Virus record (IMG/VR): IMGVR_UViG_3300001349_000135
Location: 1 to 20,098 of that record
Origin: a virus
Reading direction: 5' to 3' (one strand)
Length of the DNA stretch: 20,098 bases
The notes under the pieces were generated by a model, which saw only the letters and a list, made by a program, of their open reading frames with translations, ran no database searches and was not told where the DNA came from. The translations under genes were made by a program, and so were the position numbers. This document shows, piece after piece, positions 1 to 9,561 of the stretch. The first letter of the stretch is position 1, and the number at the start of each line of letters is the position of its first letter.

Positions 1-3000
1 TTTGTTGCCCTGTCTCTTAAATGACCAAGGCGCATTTCTATTTCGCTCCAATGCTTGCCAAATCCATCTTCGCTAGAAAATCTACTAAACCAATCTAATG
101 CTAAATCGTTAATGTCGTTTTCATATGCAGCTTTATGCTCTGGAGAAAGAGGTCGAGAATATCCTAGATCTTCTGCTTTTTTTAAAGTGTGCATAATTTC
201 GTGGATCTTAACAAAGTTGATCCAATCTTGCGGACTGCGAATTACTCCGTCAGGCAAAGGCCGAACACCTTCAACTCTTGGGTTTAACCAAGGTTTGTCA
301 TTGTAGCTTCTCGCAAAGAAATCTTCGTCAATGTAGATTGTTCCGTTTGGCCCTTCGTCGCGTCTATAAAAAGCTGGCATATAACGACCATCTGCTGTCC
401 TGCTATTTGTAAAACCTTTTACTATTCTGGCATTGGTTTGTGGAAAGCTTACGTTCTCATTAGCCCACTTACCTAACTCAGAATTTCTAAGCTTGTTCAT
501 GGCTTCTTCAAAGCCTTTGACCCAGCTTACTCCATCAGCAGGTCGAGCAAATCTTTTAGACATTTCAATAGCTGGACCCATTCTCTCAGAATAAAGGTTC
601 ATAATTATTGCGTAATCTGTGCTGATAAAGTCATCGATGCCGTTGCCATTCGGCCCGTCTTTAAGAAGGTAACTGTTGGGAATATTAAACTGGCGATGCC
701 TACCAAATGACGGTCTGTTTGGATCACGATACGTTGCCATATCTGCTGGCTCTGCTTCTTGCAGAATAGTATCAATTAAATCGTCAGCACGTTTTGAAAC
801 TGCTTCTTCTGTTACATCAGCTTTAATCCACTCAAAGCGAGATTCTTCTGGGGCTTTTTGTATTCTTTGATTAAGTTTGTTTACTTTATCGGACGCAGCA
901 TTTCTTGCTCTGCTAAATGTTCTGTTAAGATCTGGATTAGTGTTATCTGCTTGCCGCACCGTAATTCTGTCTAATTCTGCAAGTGCTTCATCTAACAGCT
1001 TGCCTATTTCCATTTGGCCTTCTTGCCATATTTGGATCATTGGCTGTTGACGCATAAACGGCATAACTACTTGACGTTTAAAAGCCTCTCGGTTTTGCTG
1101 AATTTTGTTAATGCTGTAGACGCGAGTAAAGTAATCACCATCAGGCTCAAAATCTGCATCGTCTAATGCTCTTTGAGCTCTTTCTCTTATTTGACCCAGC
1201 CTATCTATCTCAGAAACATTTGCATGAAATACATGCTGGTCAGGCATTTCTACAAAGTTGTCTGGATCAAGTTCTGCAATCTGCTGATCTATATTTCTGA
1301 TTTGTGCAGCAAGATTTGCTTTAGTTGTAATGATGCCATGTTCTTCAGCTGCATCCCCAAAAGTTTTGTAAGTGCCGCGCAACACTTCAACCATTTCGTT
1401 TATTTCTGAAATGGGGCTAACTTCGCCAGTTATAAGTGCTTTGGAAGTAGCATCACGCCATTCTTCCATGCTCATGGCTCTTTGACCATTAGCTCTTGCT
1501 GTTCTTAGAGATTTGTTAAGCGGGACATTTGCAATAGCTGGATTGCTGTCATATCCAAGATAGCGTTCGTAAAGCTCAGTTTCTTTTCTGAGCATAGTAT
1601 CAATGTACCCTGTCCATACTCTTTTACCAGAATACACGGACGTTCCGATGTTTTGTCCACTTCCATCAGATGCTCTAAGTAACCCACCATCGCTGGCTAG
1701 TATGTCGGCTAAATCACGAACGTCAGGATGCAACGACATTCTGTGAATATATTTGTAGGGGCTATCAACCAGCTTACCCAGCATTTCCATATTAGGGCTA
1801 CTAAGGATCTTGTTGTTTTCCTGCCTGTAGCGTTCGGCTGCTGTTACTGCATCTTCTTCTGCTTCTCTTGAAATACGTTGAGCATCGTCAAAAGGAAGTT
1901 CATCCAAATCATCACTTACTTGTTTGTGATAAGGTGCTGTGTTCATGCCTTTACGGTCATACACTCTGGCATTGCTTGGATCTTTAGTATTCGCCTGGGC
2001 GCTTTTTAAATCTTCTGCTTCCTGCGCTTTTCTAGCCGCAGTCTTTTGATTAAGTTGCTCTGCTTTTTTATTAGCAAGTAACCTATTAAAAATATCTAAT
2101 TCTTTTTCGGCTTTCTTGCCTTTTTTAGCTTGTAAGCTTCCCCTAATCTGACCAGCTGCATTGTTACTGTTTGCTGCTGTTTCAGCATATTCTTCTAGCT
2201 TTGCATAACGCTGTTTGCTTATCCCTCTGGGTCGCTTAACTTCTGATACTGTTCTTGCTGCTCTTGTCTTGCGATGAATAGACGCTGCTTTGGCAAGTTC
2301 ATATTCAAGCAATTCATTATAGCTTACTTCGTCACCAAACAGTTTTGGCAATGCCTGTTTTGCTTTGACACGCGCAGATAATATTTGCTCGTTTACAACA
2401 AGTTCATCGCCCATTCTGTAAACGCCAGATGGAGACTTTGACCAATCTATTTGATCATTTGTTTGAACCATTCTTACTACTAGGCTTTGTCCGTTACCTG
2501 CATCAAAAACGCTAGTGTTTGGCTTTGTTGCAGCTATCTCCATCATCATATCATCAAGGAGATTTTTACGCATATTTCGAGCAACTAAACCGCCAATAGT
2601 TCCTACTAACATTCCAGAAAACAGTGTTGTTGCGCCAATGCGTAACATGCTTTCTTCTGGTGTAGACATAGGATCAGTGTCAGCACGATTAAGCTCAATA
2701 GCTGTTTCTGTTGCTAAACCAATTGCTGATCCACCAACAAATGAGCGAGCCGCGTTTACGCCAGTTTTCATAGAAGCTGAAACAATCATTCCAGCTGGAA
2801 GTAACATTGTTGCAAGACTATCAGGGTTTGCCATGCCACCCATAAAAGCTGAGGCGGTGTGATTGCTTACTGCGCGTCTTCTGTTTTTTGCAATGCCTTC
2901 TGCAATAACTTCTTCAAGCGCAGTGTAATGTTCTTCGTTTCTAGCTTGGTTTAAAAAACCAGCGTACTTTGTATGACCGCGATCTATTGCCGTTTGTATC

Positions 3001-3980
3001 GGATCAAACTTAGGATCTAAATCGTAATTACTTGCTTTTGGGCCTGTAATTAAATTGGTTAACAAGCTGTCGTAAAACTCGTCATTAAACGCTGATAGTC
3101 TGCCAGAACTTGCTTGCGCTCCACCGCCTTCTCCTTCGATGCGTTTATAATCAGGATCTATTCTGTTTCCCTCAGCAGCCTCTTTAAGCAAAAGCTTTTT
3201 GCTATCGTCATATGATGGGGCTGAGTAAGGAACTGGCTTAACTACGTTCGTTTCAACTTTATCTGTAGGCAAATATCTATTTGTAGAATATTGCCGTGCT
3301 GTTTTATCTGTGTTGTCTTCAACAACTTGTCCATAACCACTTGCAAGCTTGTTTGATTGTGAGCTTACTTCTGGCTCTCCTTGAGGACTTAATGCTGTTT
3401 TTATTTTATTTTCGTTGTGAGGGCTTTCTGTCTTTTGAAATGGTTGTCCATTTCCTTGAATTGCACCTAAGAAAGCAGAAACCGAAGTGCCTTCTTTGTT
3501 AGATCCAACGCCGTTGTAATAACCAGTGCCTTTAGGAACAAATGTTCTTTTGCCCTTATAAATTCTATAAGTGTCTTGCAGTACAGGAAGTGCAGCCCAT
3601 TCCATTGCAACATTGTTGCCAAACTTTTCGTCCGAGATTAGGCCCATATCCCATTTGTCCAAGCCTCTGTATTTCAGTCTGGAAAGAGCCAGCTTGTCTT
3701 GAGTTTCCTGATTAAACAAATCGCTTTGTTTAACCCCAGAAGTAACTTTGTTAACTTCTTCAAGCAGGGTTCGATAGGTCATTTGATAAACGCCAGCCGC
3801 AGTAAATTGCTGTGCTTTAGGAAGCTTAAAGTTTTCTCTTTGCTGAGCTAAAACTTCTGCAACAGTCATTTGCGTTAAAGGCTTATTGCCTCTAAATTTA
3901 GTTTGATCATTCCAAGTGTCGTAGCTATTTCGACCCTCAAGATTGCGGATCATTTCTAACAAAGGGCCTATATTTTTCAT
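1..3980 (-). CDS. Giant internal virion/ejection protein with N-terminal muramidase and HExxH metallopeptidase-like motif (gp16-like, partial)
   Basis: Open from ATG at 3980 (AGGGG 6 nt upstream) to the window edge; 1326 residues visible and the C-terminus is missing. Residues 7-133 follow the lambda R lysozyme pattern: the LEG with candidate catalytic Glu15, AAGVYQM (61-67), QDKLAL...RG (94-106), and EWAALP (127-132). A linker follows. Residues about 373-470 are hydrophobic and rich in Gly, Ala and Met, plausibly membrane-active. Residues 594-659 are Lys/Glu/Gln-rich and look like coiled coil. Near the visible end, IHEIMH (H1260, E1261, H1264) with YEND 23 residues later (E1287) looks like a zinc metallopeptidase site. 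It is last in the run TerS to gp15-like, the place of T7 gp16, the ejected protein with a peptidoglycan-cutting domain (family knowledge). The role in wall penetration is inferred; peptidase activity is a hypothesis. The Val in AAGVYQ replaces the usual Arg of AGRYQ. Confidence 0.85.
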   Translation of the reverse strand, partial: MKNIGPLLEMIRNLEGRNSYDTWNDQTKFRGNKPLTQMTVAEVLAQQRENFKLPKAQQFTAAGVYQMTYRTLLEEVNKVTSGVKQSDLFNQETQDKLALSRLKYRGLDKWDMGLISDEKFGNNVAMEWAALPVLQDTYRIYKGKRTFVPKGTGYYNGVGSNKEGTSVSAFLGAIQGNGQPFQKTESPHNENKIKTALSPQGEPEVSSQSNKLASGYGQVVEDNTDKTARQYSTNRYLPTDKVETNVVKPVPYSAPSYDDSKKLLLKEAAEGNRIDPDYKRIEGEGGGAQASSGRLSAFNDEFYDSLLTNLITGPKASNYDLDPKFDPIQTAIDRGHTKYAGFLNQARNEEHYTALEEVIAEGIAKNRRRAVSNHTASAFMGGMANPDSLATMLLPAGMIVSASMKTGVNAARSFVGGSAIGLATETAIELNRADTDPMSTPEESMLRIGATTLFSGMLVGTIGGLVARNMRKNLLDDMMMEIAATKPNTSVFDAGNGQSLVVRMVQTNDQIDWSKSPSGVYRMGDELVVNEQILSARVKAKQALPKLFGDEVSYNELLEYELAKAASIHRKTRAARTVSEVKRPRGISKQRYAKLEEYAETAANSNNAAGQIRGSLQAKKGKKAEKELDIFNRLLANKKAEQLNQKTAARKAQEAEDLKSAQANTKDPSNARVYDRKGMNTAPYHKQVSDDLDELPFDDAQRISREAEEDAVTAAERYRQENNKILSSPNMEMLGKLVDSPYKYIHRMSLHPDVRDLADILASDGGLLRASDGSGQNIGTSVYSGKRVWTGYIDTMLRKETELYERYLGYDSNPAIANVPLNKSLRTARANGQRAMSMEEWRDATSKALITGEVSPISEINEMVEVLRGTYKTFGDAAEEHGIITTKANLAAQIRNIDQQIAELDPDNFVEMPDQHVFHANVSEIDRLGQIRERAQRALDDADFEPDGDYFTRVYSINKIQQNREAFKRQVVMPFMRQQPMIQIWQEGQMEIGKLLDEALAELDRITVRQADNTNPDLNRTFSRARNAASDKVNKLNQRIQKAPEESRFEWIKADVTEEAVSKRADDLIDTILQEAEPADMATYRDPNRPSFGRHRQFNIPNSYLLKDGPNGNGIDDFISTDYAIIMNLYSERMGPAIEMSKRFARPADGVSWVKGFEEAMNKLRNSELGKWANENVSFPQTNARIVKGFTNSRTADGRYMPAFYRRDEGPNGTIYIDEDFFARSYNDKPWLNPRVEGVRPLPDGVIRSPQDWINFVKIHEIMHTLKKAEDLGYSRPLSPEHKAAYENDINDLALDWFSRFSSEDGFGKHWSEIEMRLGHLRDRAT

Positions 3981-3989
3981 GTCTTGCCC

Positions 3990-6611
3990 CTATGTTTCTG
4001 GTTTATTTAAACTGGGAGCATTTGGAAGGAGTTTTATACCGTTTTTATCTATGCCCATTTCATATCCAAGCTTAAGAAAATAATCATAAAGCTGTAGTTC
4101 CGCAGACAAAGGCTCGTCTCCGTTTTCTATGTCTGCGGTGCTTTGTTGCTGTGCAGCTTGCTCAGCATATGCCAAACCTAATTTGGCTTCTTCATATGCT
4201 TTGTTCATTGCGTCAAACTCAGGACGAACATCTAAAACGTACGGCTGGTCTGTATTTGGATCTACAACAAATTGAAGACCGCGTTCACCGTTATCCATCA
4301 TAACTCTGTAAGTTGGTCTTGTGTCATTTTTGCCTGTATCTGGATTAGGAACTAAAATGTAATCTTTGCCGCCTCTTAAAAATTCTCTGTTAAATCTGTT
4401 TAATCCAGCATCTAAATTTAGAGAAAACGCTCCACCCTTCATACCCACTGGATATGCGCCATTGGCTAATAATTCGTTTATTTTTTCATTTGCAATTAAA
4501 GCAAACGGATCTTGCGTTGAAGCAATGTATTTATCTGCTCCAAGTTCCATAGTTGCCCAATTGCTATTTGGATTTGGCCCTGTGCCAAAGAAGTTTAGAA
4601 ATCTAAACACTCCTGCTGGGTTTGCTATTTCTAATCCTTTAAAGCCAAGGCCTTTAGCCATTTTCCCCCATTTAGTTATTGTCTCCATGTAAGTTAACGG
4701 AGGTACGGCTCTATAATGTTTTTCTGGCGCGGCAGCGCTTCTGCCATTCATGTATTCAGTATCTACAAAACGACCACTCATAGACGCTTCTGTTAATTCC
4801 ATTGCTGTCTTAAACGGGTTGTCCCAGTTTGGGTTCATTCCTTGCAACTGATCTCGTAAGTGAACTTCGAATATTCTAGTTGCGTCATCCAGTTCTTTCA
4901 TTCCTACATTAACATCATCATCCGAAAACAATTCGTTTCTAACAATAAGCTTCATTGCTTTGTTTGGATTTGCTCTTACCCAATCTGGGTCTGATAATTG
5001 CTCAGAATACAAACTTGGTTTGTAACCTAATGGTCCGTTGAAAACGGTTGCCATTACACTTTTTAAGAAAGTGCTACTATCACTGTTTATGCTGTCGTTA
5101 ATTAACTTTGAAAGCTGACTTTTATTATCAAGTTCCCACGCTTCTTGAGTTTCATCTAATGTAGTCATACGGATTGCAGCTTGATCTACAGCGTCACGGA
5201 ATTGAGTTCCATCCTCAGAAAAGTCATTAATTAATTCAAACATTTTTCGTGAACGATCAGACATTACTTCAGTCATATCAACAAAATTACCAGAACTACC
5301 AACTGGTCCGTTTGCAAGATAATGATAGCTGTCATAAAGCGCTTCAAACATTTCTGGCGTTTGTTGCTTGTCTAACTGCCTGTAAGCTTTTCTTAAACTA
5401 GACGGTAAAAAACCAGATTGTTTGGCTTGCGCCATAATGCTAATTAAATCTGCTTCATTTATATTATTGCCCCTACCCAGCCAATCATCAGGGGTAAGCC
5501 CTAATCTGCCTGTAGCACTTGCCACAACCTGATTAAGTATTTCGCTGTTTTCGTCTGTACTGTTTACATTGCCAGCAATAACGTCTGAAACTTTTGTTCC
5601 GTATTTAGTAGTTTTTAATTGCGCTGCTGCTTGCGTTCTTTTTTGATTTAACAAAGGATAAAGCGAGTTTACAAATTTTGCGGATGCTTCCCAATCAACT
5701 TCATTTTTGCCATTTTTGCCCTTTATTGGCAGTCCTGTTTGACTATCTATTTTTGGAAAATATTCTTCTACAAAAGGCCGATAGTTTACTGTTGGCGAGG
5801 CGTCTTCTAAATTAACCTCAACAATCATTTCGTTTATTGCATCTGCGGTCCAACTATCAAACCGATTATTGTCGTTTAATGCGCGAGAAGTTCCAAATTC
5901 ATAGTAAAGATTGCTGATGTATTTTTGCTGGTCTGCAAGCGGTACAACTGTTGTTTTCTGGCCTCTAATCATTGAGACAGCATTAGCAACAAGTTGTGGC
6001 GCAAGAGGATTATTTGTTAAAACTGCTTCTTTAATTGAGGTTGTCCAATTACCAACCATGCCTTCAAAACTTTGTGCACTGTCAGCCTTTTCTTGAACAG
6101 CTTTTCTATGCCCAATTTTTGCAGCGTGACCAACAATTGCATTAGACCAAGCGTTAGAAAATGCGCCTTCCATTTCTGGTGGTAGATCTTTTCTTAGTAA
6201 TTGTTCGCGTCGATTAACATCAGCAACAAATCCAAGCAAATCATCTTGGTTATCGTTTCCAGCTACGTTTATTTGGTTTGTTACTGCTGTGTTTAATAGC
6301 TGGGCTGTTCTGTCGTATATGTTGGCGTCCCAAGTTCTACGCGCAATACTGCCCATTTCTTCTGTGACGTTATCAGGCGGTTTAGGCATTCCAAGTATGT
6401 CTACAGGAATAATTGCAGCTTTTGCTAATGCTACTGCTTTATCTTCTGCAACAACTGCCATAGCTGCTGCGTTTTGCGCCGCTTTTTCAGCCAGCTTTCC
6501 AGCTTGCCATTGCATTAATTGACCAGGGCTTTGTGAGGATAACCCTTCAACTGGTTCTATCTGGCGAGTGTCTTTAACTTGAGCTGCAACATATGTTCTT
6601 TGAACTGGCAT
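3990..6611 (-). CDS. Internal virion protein, gp15-like
   Basis: An 873-residue protein, somewhat longer than T7 gp15 (about 750). The assignment comes mainly from position: it lies between a gp14-like and a gp16-like gene in an otherwise colinear T7-type late module. The sequence is soluble and mostly helical in character. An Ala/Gln-rich N-terminal stretch (about residues 30-70) is followed by alternating charged and aromatic segments. No signal peptide, clear membrane helix or catalytic motif was seen. The ATG is separated from the upstream stop by nothing more than TAAATG, and CGGAGA lies about 9 nt before it, supporting this start. In T7 the gp15 protein forms part of the inner core and is ejected into the cell to build the trans-envelope tube; the same role is inferred here. 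The sequence itself does not prove homology. Confidence 0.75.
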   Translation of the reverse strand: MPVQRTYVAAQVKDTRQIEPVEGLSSQSPGQLMQWQAGKLAEKAAQNAAAMAVVAEDKAVALAKAAIIPVDILGMPKPPDNVTEEMGSIARRTWDANIYDRTAQLLNTAVTNQINVAGNDNQDDLLGFVADVNRREQLLRKDLPPEMEGAFSNAWSNAIVGHAAKIGHRKAVQEKADSAQSFEGMVGNWTTSIKEAVLTNNPLAPQLVANAVSMIRGQKTTVVPLADQQKYISNLYYEFGTSRALNDNNRFDSWTADAINEMIVEVNLEDASPTVNYRPFVEEYFPKIDSQTGLPIKGKNGKNEVDWEASAKFVNSLYPLLNQKRTQAAAQLKTTKYGTKVSDVIAGNVNSTDENSEILNQVVASATGRLGLTPDDWLGRGNNINEADLISIMAQAKQSGFLPSSLRKAYRQLDKQQTPEMFEALYDSYHYLANGPVGSSGNFVDMTEVMSDRSRKMFELINDFSEDGTQFRDAVDQAAIRMTTLDETQEAWELDNKSQLSKLINDSINSDSSTFLKSVMATVFNGPLGYKPSLYSEQLSDPDWVRANPNKAMKLIVRNELFSDDDVNVGMKELDDATRIFEVHLRDQLQGMNPNWDNPFKTAMELTEASMSGRFVDTEYMNGRSAAAPEKHYRAVPPLTYMETITKWGKMAKGLGFKGLEIANPAGVFRFLNFFGTGPNPNSNWATMELGADKYIASTQDPFALIANEKINELLANGAYPVGMKGGAFSLNLDAGLNRFNREFLRGGKDYILVPNPDTGKNDTRPTYRVMMDNGERGLQFVVDPNTDQPYVLDVRPEFDAMNKAYEEAKLGLAYAEQAAQQQSTADIENGDEPLSAELQLYDYFLKLGYEMGIDKNGIKLLPNAPSLNKPET

Positions 6612-7232
6612 TTAATTATCTCCGTCGAAAAAGCTTTTAAAGCGCCGTTCAATAGGCTGACCTATTTTTCCGTCTAGGAATTTAGATGCTCGTTTGCCAA
6701 TTACATCGTCCATCATGCGACCACTTTTTTCGTATGTTTTTCCCATCTTTTTAAGACTAGCGTTTTTGCTATTTAGCTTGGGATTAGTGTTGTTTTTCTG
6801 GTAATCTGAATAAGCATCAGCAAGCGTGTTTGCCGCAGACATCCAGCCAGCTTGTTTTGCCATAGACGCTTCAAGCTTAGCTGCAATATTTGTAACTGCC
6901 ATTTTGGTTGAAAGATTACCTTGCTGAGATTTTGTATTGGCTTCCATTTTGCCAATGCCTTTATTCATATCTTTAACTTGTGCGTTGCTGATTGAGTCGA
7001 AGCTGTTATTGCCAAATCCACTTAACGCCATTGCAGCCGTATTAGTTTGCCAAGCATTGGCAATGCTATTGCGTACTTCACTTTCTTGGGAGCTTTGCTG
7101 TGCTGATGCCATAACTTTCATTGCTCCAAGTTGAGCAACTTCAAAGTTTGCTTTAGTTTTAATGGCGTCTGCTTTTAAATAGCCACCAAGTATATCAGAG
7201 CCACCAGATACAAAGCTTTGCGGATCACACAT
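6612..7232 (-). CDS. Internal virion protein, gp14-like (MCxP type)
   Basis: A 206-residue protein, close to T7 gp14 (196). It begins MCDPQSF, the Met-Cys start common among gp14-like internal virion proteins, followed by a Gly-rich segment (SGGSDILGGY) and a long Ala/Gln/Ser/Lys-rich helical body (about residues 20-140), ending in a basic tail. T7 gp14 is ejected first and is thought to form the pore in the outer membrane; that role is inferred from family and position. The start is well supported by AAGGAA about 8 nt upstream of the ATG. It follows the tail tubular B gene by 11 nt and abuts the gp15-like gene, so the three ejection genes are one translational block. Its N-terminus resembles that of the short protein at 14696-14974. 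Confidence 0.8.
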   Translation of the reverse strand: MCDPQSFVSGGSDILGGYLKADAIKTKANFEVAQLGAMKVMASAQQSSQESEVRNSIANAWQTNTAAMALSGFGNNSFDSISNAQVKDMNKGIGKMEANTKSQQGNLSTKMAVTNIAAKLEASMAKQAGWMSAANTLADAYSDYQKNNTNPKLNSKNASLKKMGKTYEKSGRMMDDVIGKRASKFLDGKIGQPIERRFKSFFDGDN

Positions 7233-7243
7233 TTTTAGTTTCC

Positions 7244-9559
7244 TTAGAAATAAACATTTAACACCACAGCTCTCATTCCAAACTGGCCGATTTTGTTTCC
7301 GCTTAAAGTAAGGTTTGGTTCTCTATCCCAAATGCCAACATAATATTGACGCCACTCGTCCACTGGGATTGCGGAGAAATCTATTGAACTAAAATCGCTT
7401 TGAAGCATCACTTCTTGGTTTTGCACAAACCCAGTAGTTGCCCCGTCCCAGTTAATTTCTACTGAAACCAATCTTTGTTTTTTGCCTATTTGAGATCCAG
7501 ATTGAGTGTTGGCTATAGGAGCGTGCATAATCACGTTCCAAGACATTTGATCGCCAATGCTAATGGAAGTTAACGCACTGTCTGTAGTAAACGTGTTATC
7601 CGCTGCAATTGTTTGGTTTTGATGTGTTCGATAACCATCGCCAATTTGCACAGTTCTGTTAGGAATAAACAAACTTGTCCAAGAAGACGTTGCTGTTCCA
7701 GAAGTTAACTTTTCACTAAAGTCTGTTGTAATATAGTTTTCTGACTGGCTATCAAATTCCAGCAAATAATATGTATTGTTGTGAGTGCATTTAGCTACAG
7801 CAAATAGCCGAGAGTTAATTGACGCAACACTTTCAAATGTTCCGTAATCTAACTTCCATTGCATCCATCCAAAACTATCATCGGATCTTGTTGCATGTAG
7901 GCACAACATCGATCCGTCAGTTTGTTTTGTAAAAAACATATAAGGTGTAAAACCAAACACACTTGATCCTGCGTATGTCGCAGTGTGTTTAGGCGATTTA
8001 ATCCAATCAGTAATTACTGTTGAAACTGGAAGGGATGTATATTCGGTTTCTTTGCTTTCTGAGCTAAATTCACGAATGCTTGATCCAATTTTATCGACAT
8101 AAAAAGTACCGCCATCAAATCTAAATGGCTGTGTGTACGAGCATCCGTTTTCTGTTGCTGTAATTGCCCTAAGTGACGCTTGGCTAATTGCAGCATTATC
8201 ACTGCCAGCAACATATATTTCAGAGGTGTCAGTATAGACCTGCAAGTCGTAGCCACTAATCATGTGCCTTACACGCGCTTGTTTACCAATTCCATAACCA
8301 GCAATAGCATCTGCTATTCCGCCATCACCTGTATCAAAATTCCTAAAGTCAGAAAACTGAGAGGCCCATATTGCATCTGGTAGTGTTTGAGAGCCGCCCA
8401 GCCATAGCCTACGTTCGTGAATGCAGCATGAGGTGGGCCATCCCCTAGCATCAGAGAATGCTGGCTCTAAAATCGACGTAAAACCGTTAAACTTAAAACA
8501 CAGAACATCTGACCCGCCAGTAATAATGTCATTTGTTGGCGTGTGAGAGCCATTGGCTTCTATTTCAAAAAAATCTAGGTCAATAATTCGTTTAATTGTG
8601 TAGGCAGTTGGCGAACCAGCGCAAGTTGCACTTGTTGAACTAGTTGCTTGCTTTGGTGCGCCAGTAAGCATTGAAGGCAAACTGTCTTTGTCAGCAATGC
8701 CAACAAAAAATACGCTATCGCCAACTTTCATTCTATGATCGAAATAACTGACTTCAAGCAACTTAGAAGATTTGCGTTGCAAAAACGGGTTTATATCTAA
8801 CCGTTTTGCCAGATCTTTTTTAACTGTAATTGACGCTGATGTTGCGCTGGCTATTGCCGTTATTTCAACTTCTCCGTCTAGCAGCCGCAATCTTGATCCT
8901 ACGTGTGCCGCTAAAAAAAAGTCTTGATCTGTTGTTAAGGTTCCTGTTCCGTTTGCCAGATCCCCACTGCCGCCACTAGCTTGGTTTACAAAGGTAGCAT
9001 ATCCTGTTGATAAACCTGCCGCTGTATAAATTGACGTAGTAGCTGTTATTCCCCCGCCAACATGATCAAAAAACGGGGCATACATTCTTGACCCGTCATC
9101 TGATATTTTAAAGGCAAAATCTGATATTGCAAAACTTGCTGTAACAGTGTCGTAGCTTACAATTTTAGTAATAAAACTTTCGTCTGTAATTACAAGCGAA
9201 GTTCGTTCTGCTGTTACTGACAGAAAATCTTTTGTTGAAGCCGTCCAAGGCTGACTTGTAAATGTCGCTCTTAGCGAAAAATTAGCATCAAATATTTTAA
9301 GTTCTGCATCTGAAAACAATAGCAAAAACTGCGTAAGATTGCCCTCGGCAAAATCCCAAGTTTCAAGCCTTGTGTCTGCTGAAAGACCTAATTGTATTTC
9401 TGTTCCCCATCTGCGGCCTATTCTGCCGTCAGATAAAACCATCATGTTTAAAGCTTCTTTAACCGATGATGAATAAGCCTTAACGTCTTGGCGAACTCTA
9501 AGACCAGTTCCTGTGCGGCCTTTTCTAAAATCAGACCGAAAGTCTTGAAGTTTTGCCAT
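7244..9559 (-). CDS. Tail tubular protein B (nozzle), gp12-like
   Basis: 771 residues, close to T7 gp12 (794), directly downstream of the gp11-like gene (stop TAA, 2 nt, ATG). Near the N-terminus (about residues 36-56), the segment with LNMMVLSDGRIGRRWGTE matches the N...GxxxRRxGTE element typical of podophage tail tube/nozzle proteins, which usually reads RRPGT; here Pro is Trp. The rest is beta-rich, with many Thr/Ser/Gly repeats and aromatic turns, as expected for the beta-propeller nozzle. It would sit below the gp11-like ring, form the tail tip channel and hold back the DNA. There is no good Shine-Dalgarno before the ATG, which suggests translational coupling to the upstream gene. No enzymatic motif was noticed. 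Confidence 0.88.
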   Translation of the reverse strand: MAKLQDFRSDFRKGRTGTGLRVRQDVKAYSSSVKEALNMMVLSDGRIGRRWGTEIQLGLSADTRLETWDFAEGNLTQFLLLFSDAELKIFDANFSLRATFTSQPWTASTKDFLSVTAERTSLVITDESFITKIVSYDTVTASFAISDFAFKISDDGSRMYAPFFDHVGGGITATTSIYTAAGLSTGYATFVNQASGGSGDLANGTGTLTTDQDFFLAAHVGSRLRLLDGEVEITAIASATSASITVKKDLAKRLDINPFLQRKSSKLLEVSYFDHRMKVGDSVFFVGIADKDSLPSMLTGAPKQATSSTSATCAGSPTAYTIKRIIDLDFFEIEANGSHTPTNDIITGGSDVLCFKFNGFTSILEPAFSDARGWPTSCCIHERRLWLGGSQTLPDAIWASQFSDFRNFDTGDGGIADAIAGYGIGKQARVRHMISGYDLQVYTDTSEIYVAGSDNAAISQASLRAITATENGCSYTQPFRFDGGTFYVDKIGSSIREFSSESKETEYTSLPVSTVITDWIKSPKHTATYAGSSVFGFTPYMFFTKQTDGSMLCLHATRSDDSFGWMQWKLDYGTFESVASINSRLFAVAKCTHNNTYYLLEFDSQSENYITTDFSEKLTSGTATSSWTSLFIPNRTVQIGDGYRTHQNQTIAADNTFTTDSALTSISIGDQMSWNVIMHAPIANTQSGSQIGKKQRLVSVEINWDGATTGFVQNQEVMLQSDFSSIDFSAIPVDEWRQYYVGIWDREPNLTLSGNKIGQFGMRAVVLNVYF

Positions 9560-9561
9560 TA

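Noticed and set aside
2515-2862. 115-codon plus-strand hydrophobic open frame
   Set aside because: Antisense to the hydrophobic block of the giant ejection protein, which explains its composition.
4366-4692. 108-codon plus-strand open frame
   Set aside because: Lies wholly inside the gp15-like gene on the other strand; no ribosome site or domain.
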